Source of the DNA: Pseudisothecium myosuroides
Lineage: Eukaryota > Streptophyta > Bryopsida > Hypnales > Lembophyllaceae
Reading direction: 5' to 3'
Assembly (NCBI GenBank): GCA_951799445.1
Contig: OX637293.1
Span: forward strand, 11,718,001-11,782,000
DNA: 64,000 nucleotides
The notes below the pieces were generated by a model. It did not search any database, was not told where the DNA came from, and worked only from the letters and a program-made list of their open reading frames with translations. This document shows positions 1-10,376 of the stretch, in pieces (position 1 is the stretch's first letter; each line of letters begins with the position of its first letter). The translations under genes were made by a program, and so were the position numbers.

Positions 1-3000
1 GAGAAGAATCTAAATGTGCAAGAGATACGTTGTTGAGACTAGGGATCAGCTTAGTTTCAACATCTTCATAAATTACTACCTATCTTTTTTAGAAATTATT
101 ACTTCTCTAGAACTATTATTTTTAGAGAACAACTCTTTTTAGAAGATTCTAAGGTGTGTTTACAATAAATCAATATTTACTCTCTCTTGATAGTGCATAG
201 TTTTCTATACTTGTTTTATAAAATACTCCTAGTTTTGTTTGTTGTTGTTCAAAAATGAAAGAAAAAAGTAAATTAAAATTTATAACAAATTAAAACTTCA
301 AAATATGACTCACAGATTTCTTTTGTGGACTTACTTGCGTCGTTTGATGAGGTGCATGATATACATTTGAGAATCTTTCACCACCTTTTGCAATCGAATA
401 TTTACCAATTGAACGTCGTAAAACTTTATCTTAGCCTTGAGGTCAGTAATTTTGTCCTTGTGATTTGTTAAAAGAAATTCTTTGCAATTTCTTTAGTTTG
501 TACGCTGAGTTGTAAGGTTTGTATCTATCTCCTCAATCCTTCAATCTTCTCATCAATCATGCATTCATGCTCAATATATCATTCATGAAAGCTATAAAGA
601 AATTGTTGCCGATAATCCTATTCTATCTTTGTTGCTTCAAAATTAAAAATCCCTAGGCCAATACCAACACTACCACTTGTAAGTGATATTTGAAAATCTT
701 AATTGCTCAATATTAATGCTAAAAGCATATGTGCAAACATATCACTTGAAATCAAATAAGATAATTATAAGAATTTAAAACTAGAAACACTTATGTTCTG
801 TCTTTGCTATAAACACGGTGCTCTACATTCAGTGATGTATTCTACACCATATACACAAGGGCATTGGTGGAAAGCAAAAAATTAACAAGCTCTATACTTT
901 AATATAATTAATGTAGGCCTTTTATAAAGATAATTCTATGGCTTCAACTTTCGAAAGCCCACTATGTTTACAATTGGATGACTGATTTGACATTTTGTCT
1001 TCTGCTTGTAGACAAATGAATGTTGGCCACCTTTGGTCCATCTTGCAGATACCTTTCTGACTGTCTATTTTACCATCAACCCTCCTTTAGGCGCCCTACC
1101 ATGATCAGCACAATATAGGACTTGGAGGGAGCATGTTTAGAATTTTATAAATATTTGTTTCTTAAACTTAATAATACTAAAATATTTAATTAAGAAAAAA
1201 AATTATTTTATGACATCTTGCATTTCTTCATAATTTTTTGGTAGATGCCACCATGGAATTTTTTACTTCACTTATTGAGTTACATCCCTCCAAATTTTAC
1301 AAATAAAAAAAAAATTAATGATTGCAAGATCATGATAATTGAATTCAAAAGCAAGTTTCCTCCCACATGATTCAAAAGGTATATTTGTATATTTATTTAA
1401 AATGTGTCTACCGCAATGTTTGAAAAATTATATCTCATGTTTTAGGAAATAACCCAATAATATATAGAAATCAAAATTAGTCATATTGATTTTTTTTTCC
1501 TTAGTTGTAAGGCAATATAAATTGACAAGAGACTGCATTGTTGGCAAATAAAAGGATAACCTCTATTTGAATTATGTAGTTCAAGTGAAGTGTAAAATGC
1601 TTTGGCTTAAAATAGTTTGTTTAAATATTTGAATAATCCTATCATTGGGTTTCACATTTTTTAGATCTAAATTACATTTATTAGCAATCCACTTTGTTTA
1701 GCACCTAATACACCTAGCTTAGATACCTCATTCTTCTTTTAATCTTTGAGAGACCATTGTCCACATAATGGCAATTTCAATTTGAGCCAAGATTTTCAAT
1801 TTTTTTTTTCAAATATGATAAAACAGATGGTACCTTTCTGAAAATTTGTTTCCATTGGTGTCCAAAAGCAAAAGTTATGCATTGAGTTATGCCACCTAAA
1901 ACAGAAATAGCCAAGCCTAGCCACCAAGAAAAAAAATCACAAAATACTTTAAACAAATTGCTTTATTATAGGATGTATTTTTGTCTACTTGGAATTTTTT
2001 TTGTTATAATTCCATTACTGATGTGAAAGTTACAAAGAGCCTTGTTTTTTAGGCAATAAGATAATCTTCGTTTGGAAAAAAAAAATAATTGCATACATTC
2101 ATTTCAATTTCCATAATTTTCCCAAATGAATAGATCCTCTACATTAGTTGTGCTTTGTTGGTGACAAGCCATTGGGGCACCACAAAGCTCACTAACTAAA
2201 GGAGACAGTGAGAACTTTTGACAATTTTTTTTGGAAATTACATTGAATGGACACCATCGATCATGAGCAATTCCTAATTTGAAGAGCATATGAAAACCCT
2301 AATTAATTTGAACATCACGTGAAATTTATAATCATGGGTGTGACGCGTAAGGGCATTGCAAGGACCCTTTTTTCCATAGATGGTCTGGCGTGGAAGGATT
2401 TGGGCATCAGTGGCAAATACGATGAATCAACACATGAATTGGCAACAAGGATCCAAGGCTACATAACTTGGTTTGAATTTGAAATTGGACCCTGGGCGCT
2501 CGTCTACAGTCTATACTACGCCGATCGAAACCGTTCTTGAACTGCAATTTCGTTAATTTGGTGCAGTTTTGACGTTAGAAATCATGACATATATATCTTC
2601 ACGAAGGTCTAATTGCAGGCCACAAACTAGCTAGGACATGCATGGATATATGTTTCAGTCCGCTCTTCTTGTAACTTGCCAAAATATTGGAATACTATCA
2701 ATGTAACAAAATTGACGTATGTGCCAAAACTGTAGTATAGTACGGTACAACCCAAATGATCGAGGTATGATGCATGGCCGTCTTCCGATTAATATAAGCG
2801 ATGAACGGGTACATCGAGAGAATACCGGCATATATAGTGGCCGAAGTCACGGCTTCCAAACACAAGCAAGCGCTCTTTCCTGTGTTTTTTAATGCAATGG
2901 TCACCATTCCTTTTAAAAAAAACAAAACAAGCAAGCGATCAAGATCGATCTCAAGGCACCAGATGCAGAGTACCGGCCAGACTGACCAGAGGCTTGACAA

Positions 3001-3590
3001 CGAACTGGTTTCAAGTGGGGACTCCCAACACTGAATGGAAGGCAGGCTGGTGAGGACGTCCGTAATTACTCTCCCCCACTTCTTTGTGCTCTGAATAGTG
3101 CTACGTCTGGTTTCCCAAGACCACGTTTCTACTAGTGGAGTTTTATTGGGGAGTCCACATTAATAGCAAGATCCAAAAAACATGGCAAATATTTACTACC
3201 CAAGCCACATGCATTAAATATATGGGGCAAAATCTTTCATTGTTACCCAAGTTTTAACAAAGAGGTTCCGCTCTTGGTTCTGTTATCGGTGCAATCCGGC
3301 GCTCATTTTCTCAAAGAAAGGAGTGGTCCACAACCTCCCGCATGGTATTCCAAAAGAGATTCTTATTCAGTACTCCGTAGAAAATATTTGATCTAAAATT
3401 AGACTCTCTTGTACCCAAAATCAATACTATTACTGCAGTTGTACATTGGAAGTCCCTACATGTAGGACTCTTGTACATATAGCCAATTTTCTTAGTCTGT
3501 TTATGTCTGGAATACTTACTTTACATCTCACTACCTAAGGAAATCAAAATCCAGAATTACGATCAACAGTTGAAACTGACGAAAATCGTA
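1..3590. other. AT-rich intergenic region, no gene recognised
   Basis: About 3.6 kb with many short A/T runs and no long open frame. The largest open frames (2319-2540 plus, 2698-3000 minus) show no family motif, no compositional change from their surroundings and no convincing splice context. The part nearest 3.6 kb becomes less AT-rich and lies downstream of the minus-strand gene ending at 4116, so it may hold 3' flanking sequence. I see no RNA gene or bounded mobile element here. Confidence 0.6.
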
Positions 3591-3594
3591 ATCA

Positions 3595-4155
3595 TCCTCT
3601 AGATATCGATATATTAGAGCTCGTGTCCACAAGCTTAGAATGCCGGCATCATAGGGCAGGCGAGTTTGACGCATGAGTCAATTGCAAGAGACGGAGAGAC
3701 GATATATCAAGAGACTATCAGAAAAATAACGAAGAAGCTCAAGTCACAATACTTTAGCCTTTCGTAACTCGGGAGATGGAGTGTGGCACTTCACGGTGCT
3801 CCCCATCTTCCTTGGATTTGATTTGTACTTTTAAAGCCTTTCATGACTTTCAAGCACAATATTTTAGCCATTAACTTACAATAGAATCACAAAATAGAAC
3901 ATCGGCACTTGTTCCGTGACCATCCTGTAGATATCGATCAATTAGAGCTCCCTCGTATGTACGTCCATCAGCTTAGAATGCCGGCATCATAGACAGGCGA
4001 GTGTGACGCATGAACTAGTTGCAAGAGACGGAGGGACTATACATGCAAAGACTCCAAGTGTCGGAAAATTAATGAATGCTCCAGGCACAATACAAGAGCC
4101 ATTACAAAAGAATGATCACAAAATAGAGCACCGGCACTTGTCCGGCACCGGTGAC
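3595..4155. repeat. Tandem duplication of about 325 bp at the 3' end of the CaaX-protein gene
   Basis: Two diverged direct copies begin near 3595 and 3921. Both contain the blocks 'agatatcgat', 'gcttagaatgccggcatcat', 'caggcgagt', 'gtgacgcatga' and 'ttgcaagagacggag'. A further block present near 3856-3920 and again near 4084-4150 includes the stop codon and last codons of the minus-strand gene ending at 4116. The duplication therefore covers the gene's terminal coding bases as well as its 3' flank. Divergence between copies suggests it is not very recent. Confidence 0.8.
3887..3924 (-). other. Possible alternative terminal micro-exon encoding a duplicate CaaX end
   Basis: Read on the minus strand, this stretch follows an acceptor-like 'gatatctacag'. 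After two bases it encodes W-S-R-N-K-C-R-C-S-I-L and a TGA stop. The main copy of the gene ends P-D-K-C-R-C-S-I-L at 4116. The duplicate thus keeps the prenylation tetrapeptide and its stop codon in frame although the surrounding DNA has diverged. It could be a used alternative last exon, or simply an old partial duplication whose short open frame survived by chance. Confidence 0.4.
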
Positions 4156-7100
4156 GCTGACTTGGGACCGCCGAACTGGACCGATCCAAGAGACCGGCTA
4201 CTGCGGCATGACACTAGAGGATAGGATTGAAGATGGTTTCCGACTAATGCCGGCTTCGAATTCGAATGGTTCCCATGCGAGGGGGGACTGCGCAGGAATT
4301 GCTGTTGCGGGTTGCGTAACAGCACCCTCGCGCCAAACGTTTCGAGTTGTTCCAGCTTTTCACTGAGTTTGTCAAGGTTTTGCTTAGGGGCGTAGTTGTT
4401 GTTGCTGTTGTTGTTGTAGTTGCTGCCGTTGTAGTTGTTGTTGTGAACAGTACTAGTAGGGTCATGGTGGGGACGCACTCTTTCAGTAGGATGCATATGA
4501 TTGTGCATGGCGGAAGATCCTGCAGTGCTCTCACTGCTGGGACTACTCTGGATCCCGTCGTCCCGGGAATTCACCATGGAGCTTTGTGGCGACGGAGTGG
4601 TCGTCTGAACTTCGTCGTCTTCGTCTTCGTCGTCGATATGGTGTCCATATGCCATGTCCTCCAGTGGCAGAGATGAACTGGGACTCCGGCTCAAAACGGC
4701 CACCGACGCTGCGTTTGGGCCCGAGCTGCTGCCACACCTGCTGCTAGTCTCTTCTGCAAAAGCATTCATCAACACAAGTCCACCGTTAGAACGTGACAAG
4801 CTAGAGCCTCTCAAGCCATCGACATCGGGGTTCGATCCAGTTCTTCTACTTCATGGCTAAAATTAATTGCAGCAGACTAATTTTCATGTGTGTGTGTTGA
4901 TCTGGTTTAAGCTCTAGCTGGGGGTGATCTAGCTACAATACATATTACGAATAGAGAAGATACCTAGAGAACTAGGGCCCCAATCAAAGATTTCGGTATC
5001 GGAGCCAGAACGCACTGTGATATTGGAAAAGCGGCTGTGAATGCTGGGCTCCTCGGGGGACCCCTCGCCATTGGCACCAGCAGCAGGGAGCGCAGCAACA
5101 TGAGTGGCTGCCGCTTTGGCATTTGCAGGGGGCCGGGCAGGGGACGGAGCTCGCACGGACCGCCCCTTGTTCAGTTGCGGAGACGCTGGTTTTCTAGTCA
5201 CTGGCACCTTGTTGTTGCTGCTGTCGCTGCTGCTGCTGTTGTTCATAGTCCTCTTACTGCTTGGAATTGCTGGCTGTGTCCCGACCTTGGTTGTGGAGCT
5301 GCTAAATGAGGTGTTGGATCGCTTCAACTCCGAGGGACCGGTCTTTTTGTGGCTGAATTTGAAGGACGACATGTGTTTCCGGGTGGTACCGGGGCTGGGG
5401 GAGTCCGCATTCTCCACTATCTCCTCCTTCACTGGGGCCTCCACTGACACTTTCGCCTTCGGAACGAATTCTACATGGGAGGTAGATTTGGGGGTGGTAA
5501 TCCGGCTCTGGCTCACCCCAACAGGAAGCCCAGAATCTCCACGAGAAGTACATTTGGTGTTCGTATCCCGGTTCTGATTCACACCCCCAACAGGAAGCTC
5601 AGCATCTGCACCAGAGGTGCACTTCGGAATACTGTCCCGGCTCTGGCTCACCAAAACAGGAAGCTCGGCATCTGCACGAGAGGAAAATTTGGGTGTACTG
5701 TCCCGGCTCTGGCTCACCCCAGCAGGAAGCTCAGCATCTGCACGAGAGGTAAATTTGGGTGTATTGTCCCGGCTCTGGTTCCTTGGAGGCGTCTTCTCCT
5801 TTATGAGCCTCTCACTGCCATTAGTGGATTGATTGACACCATTGAAAGAGCTTGGCTTGACAATGGCAGAATTGGGTATTCCTGCACTTGGCACTAGTAC
5901 TTCTGGCAGGGCTGGCTGTGCACGACGAGGGTCCCTCTTGGAATCCAAAATGTAGTCGAAGTGCTCGCCTGTCAACTCATCAGTCGAAGCCTTAACATTG
6001 TAGGTGTCAACAACCTCCTGCGGCAAGTCACCATTGTGAGATGTTACGTTCCCTCTTTGGACTTCCTGTACATCAGTTTTGGCAGTTGGTACGTCAGGTC
6101 GGGATTGCGCTGCTTTCGCATCTGGAGCTTTCAAGAGTGACTCTGGATTGCGTTTCCTGGAAGAATGAATGCCTGCCTGCATGTCCATCACGGAGTTGAA
6201 AGTAAGCACCTTCTCTGAACAATCAATAGACACCAATTGCAACCCTCCAACCCTTATAAAATCGGCACCATCAATGGCTGGAATAAGCTATTGGAGTTCC
6301 AGAACCAAATAGAATCGGACGAGCACTACTGGTGATTGAAATGAAGACGAGAGACTGAGAAATGAATCACTAGCGGATTTTTAAGACATATGCCATAATA
6401 TTCTTGAATGCTCACTTGCAACACAGGTACAACTTCAAAATTGAAAATGAACATAAATGTTGGGGTAACCATTTCTTTGACCTGAGGATTATTTTAGGAT
6501 ACTTTACTCTAGGTTTGTCGTTATAGTTGGCAATTGATCAGAACAGTTTTAAAGGTTAGCAAAAAACATGAGATAAACAACGTAAAGAACATGAAAGGCA
6601 GGCGCATACCGAAGTAAAATCATCATAAAGAGGGCCTGCTACATTCACCCCGTCTGAACAGGTGACTGCAATTAATTCCCCTGATTTCAAGCCTCCAGTC
6701 ACACCGTCTTTCTCAGACACAGCAGTAATTTTGGCAACGTCAAGGGCAGGAACAACAATCGCCTTTGCATACACTCCAGGGCGTCCATGAAACTTGGGAA
6801 TTCGCGGTTGCTTCTCATCTGTGGTCACATGAACCTAGAAACCAGAAAGTACCCATGTAAATGCAAGTTACTAGAACACACATCCTTCAAACAGCAACGT
6901 ACCAACTAGAGTGAGAATTTAATGCTTACATGATGTTCTCTTGGGTAGAATAGTATCTCTGATGAAGAACTCTCCTCCCCCCTGCAACACCACAAGATAA
7001 AATCAAGATCTGCTCATGCACTTCTCCAGTACTATATAAGCATTTATCTAAATTTAATCTATATTGCAAATATGTTGTGACAATACCAAAAGGAGCTGGA

Positions 7101-9870
7101 TTGACAACATGCAATGCACATTTGACATAATAACGTGGAGATGGGATTGAGCAAAAACCACAAGAACTATCAACCTTTTCTCATGCAGATCATAGAATAC
7201 AATTTTAAAAAAAATTGATCGATACTAAAAGCATGTCAATAACAAAAGTGGTGCATCGAGTTGTGTCTGAGCTAACCTTCCAGAATGGGCAGAGAGGGTC
7301 AGATGCGCTCCCACTTCCGCCCAATGAGAATACTCATACACCGCAAAAGAGTTCATCTCATTTTGAGGTTCCGAAATGAGTCGAGCAGGATTGTCAACGG
7401 CCACCACTCGGCCATCAGAGCTCTGGACTTTGATGACCAACGAGTCATCTGAGAAACGGGTGGCACCGTACAGGGCAGAATCAATATGCACCTCACCAGT
7501 GAGCAAATACTTTTGACCAGCCAATTCCAAGGGCTGCAAACCACAAGGGAATCAAAACAAGTTAATTTTCATGCACTCTCAAGTGGGTGAAGTATCCACT
7601 GTAATCAGCAGTCACATGCAGAATATGAACGGAAAGGACTTGCTATGACAAGTCCAGTGTAAACAAAGATCATGCAACAGGGGAAGCACTTGGCAACGAA
7701 GAAGAGAATTTGGCAGAACGAATAGTACAATTACCTCAAAGCAATAAGATCCAGAATCATCGCTATGAGTGGTTTTAGGTTTCACACCATTAGGGCCCTG
7801 GGTATGTGCAACTTGACGCTGCAAAAGAGAAGGAAGAAGATTATGAAGGTAGCAGAAATCGTAAGCTTTCAAATGGTAATACTTCTGCAACGAAGGTAAA
7901 ATCACAGTATACAAGAATTCCAACACAATTTAAGAAAGGTGTGACATGACAGCATATGAAATACTACAGGGCATTTCTAATGACCTAGCAATTTTCAGGA
8001 GAAATGGCAAAGTTGTGTAAAATTCTACTGAACTTAAATCTCTCAATTTATAAAAGGAAAATCGATTGTGCATCTCATTTTAGGCATCTCTTTCTACTCC
8101 AAATAGAAATGTATTATTTTCGTATAGATGCCACAACTCTGTTAAATATAAGAAAATCATTCTTTAAAAAGATGGGTCCGAACATGTCACTATACGTTTC
8201 AAACCTCTCATTTTTATTGAATACCAGAACTTCCTACATTTTAAAACCATTCGCTTAGCTTCTCCCTCAGGGTAGAAACAATAAACAGCTGAAATTAAAC
8301 AGCACAAAGCTTGTCAATGATGGCATAGGGGAGAACAACCCTAAACCTTAAAACCCTTCCGTACCTGAATTTCAACGGACCCGTTCGGATGATATCCAGC
8401 GACAAAATATGGATCCTCTACTTTCCCGTTCTCCCACTCCAACTCCACCTGTGGAAAGATGAGCAATTCAGCAAAAGCATCAGCACACAGACAATCATTT
8501 AGATCTCGCATCAGACTAGGCTAACAAGCTTCAAGACCAAGCACAAGCATAAAAATCATGGTCTTTTCAAGTACTGATGTCAAAGAATATTACCTCATCA
8601 CCCTCACGACACGTACGCTCCTTCTCATCTGCCCTTGAGAGCACTCTCCCAACCTCGGTCTGTGTCAACAATTGCTGCAAGTCCTCTTCCTGCCAGATAA
8701 TTTTCTTCACTTGAGGAATTACCGACACATTATCCTCAATGCAATGAGCCTCCACAGTAGTACAACCTGAGGCTGGTCCCTGTTCCCTTGCTTCCTCTTG
8801 AGTCGAGCGAGACGATGAGACTTCAGGTCTCCGCTCCTCAGCCAAATTGCTGTTGCTGTGAACAGGCGAGACTTCGGCATCGATATCAAATGTGCGATCA
8901 CCCCATTCCAGTTGCTCCCCTCCTTCACTATTCTCCTGCCCCACTTTCTTCACAGAGCCTTGAACAAGGCTCTGTGCAACAGTGTTCGCACGGTGCGTCA
9001 CAGGGCTGGAGTATTGTAATGTAGGCATTGGTGACTTCTGCGGTGGTTCAGAGCTCACGCTATCACTAGAAGAGCAAACCTGCGCGCTTTCTTTCACATT
9101 TTGCTTTCCTTGAATGTTGGTGACTCTCTCTGGCTCGGATAGCACCTCCTTAAGAGTTAGAAGTTTTGGCATTGAAGATATTGTTGTTGTTGCTCCGAAC
9201 TCTCTCCCCTTACTCTCGATATCTGTTGCTGCAAGTCCCCCATCAAACTCCTCCGTTCCGCCGAGCGCAGCACTGAGGGTCACATTTCCAGTTTCAGAGA
9301 TCAAACGAGTGGGCACATTCTCTGTTTTCACGTTCTCCTTATGCACATTCCTGCTGCCGTGTTCATTCTTTCCAATATAAACAGTGGGCGGTGATGTACT
9401 GAAAGAAGGACTGGGCCGCATATGAACCTCCTTGGCAAGGATCTGGGGAGGGTCGATTTCCATCTTCGTCTCGGAGAATCCTGCAACAGGAACTTCGTAC
9501 TCAGAAGAGTGCCGGTAGATATACCAGATGTCCTTCTCCTTGGCATACGCCGCGTTGGCGGCTTTGGGGTCAGTCCTTGAGCTTTCTACATTTCGTGGTG
9601 ACGATGGTGCTTCCTGTGCTTGGGATGTTGACGAAGTTGTGGTGGTCGTGCACTGGCAGTTACGCCTGCGGTGCCCGCAAACTTCACATGAAGCTCCGTG
9701 CAGCAGAAGCTCCACTTCATGGTCACCAATGTTGGTTTCCTGAGCTCGGGACGCAGATTCTGTGTCTTCATTCGATTCCCTCTTCAAGTGGCGAAGCTTG
9801 TCTCGTATCTTCTCGAGACCTGGCGAGCCGTGTTTGCTGTCTTGCTTGCTGGTCGGGGCTGCTGCTCCGT
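4116..9870 (-). CDS. Large unrecognised plant protein with C-terminal CaaX box (5' end unresolved)
   Basis: Family not recognised. Minus-strand exons: 9870-8594, 8448-8365, 7818-7735, 7533-7277, 6981-6930, 6834-6610, 6287-4964, 4753-4116. All junctions are GT-AG and phases agree, giving at least 1,312 residues. In order: a basic/acidic N-terminal part with a Cys cluster (CEVCGHRRRNCQC); a low-complexity acidic linker; a probably folded central region (from about CREGDEVELEWENGK to GADFIRVGGLQLVSIDC, roughly residues 420-760) spread over seven exons; a Ser/Pro-rich tail with five 22-23-residue repeats; an Asp/Glu-rich then Asn-rich stretch; a short helix (LDKLSEKLEQLETFG); and the end KCRCSIL. 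CSIL is a CaaX box; terminal Leu predicts geranylgeranylation, and the Cys two residues upstream of it could be palmitoylated, so membrane attachment is inferred. The first exon starts at an acceptor (ttttgttag) needing an upstream phase-1 exon. I find no good start in 9871-10376, so the gene may begin inside or join the unit at 10377-14582. Confidence 0.75.
5500..5780 (-). repeat. In-frame tandem repeats (66-69 bp) in the CaaX-protein gene
   Basis: The long exon 6287-4964 holds five consecutive copies of a 22-23-residue unit of the form QSRD(S/N)xPKxTSRADAELPxGVS. Unit starts fall near 5508, 5574, 5642, 5708 and 5774 on the plus strand. Every period is a multiple of three, so the frame is kept. 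Units differ at several positions, most often around the Lys-Phe/Cys-Thr-Ser core. This looks like an expanded disordered linker. Confidence 0.85.
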
Positions 9871-10376
9871 CTAACAAAATTCATGCACTCGTGGTTACAA
9901 CATTTGCGGGAATTTATTTAAGCAAGAGTCTTGGGGCTCTTAGGCAACTCAAACATCATGTTATAAACTGAAGTACTCAAAAGAACAATGAGTTATAAGC
10001 CTAGTAGAATTAGGCAAAATCTTCCTCAGAAAATCATCCTCTTAATTACGTACACGTTCAAAATAAAGAAAAATGTAGTAATATATTTGACCTCTTTAAT
10101 TTGACGTTCCCTAGAATGACATTCTGGAGTATGCTGCATACTTGGGAAAGTATCATTATTTGACTTTCTATTGAAAAAACCGTCACCAGTCAGTCAGATT
10201 AACCCTTCAAACCAATATTTAGTCACATATTGTTTTGGCAGTTTTGAAGGGTTTCTGAGCGGATTTTTAATTGTGCAGTTAATTCTTTTCTTGAACCAAC
10301 ACATGCAATGTTCTCCCCTCAATCTAATGATACAAAGACTTCCCCCATACGATCAATCAAAATGGTCACATTAAAA

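Noticed and set aside
2319..2540. 73-codon open frame as a small gene
   Set aside because: No homology I recognise, no promoter or splice context, and similar frames are expected by chance.
4003..4860. Overlapping plus-strand frames rich in Val near 4.35-4.68 kb
   Set aside because: Translation of (GTT)n opposite the Asn-rich stretch of the minus-strand CaaX protein.
5037..5897. Plus-strand open frames opposite the repeat-rich exon of the CaaX protein
   Set aside because: Antisense shadow; their repeats are the reverse translation of the real in-frame repeats.
6926..6985. Alternative frame EFFIRDTILPKRTS for the small exon 6981-6930
   Set aside because: Phases of the neighbouring exons (2 in, 0 out) require the frame GEESSSEILFYPREHH instead.
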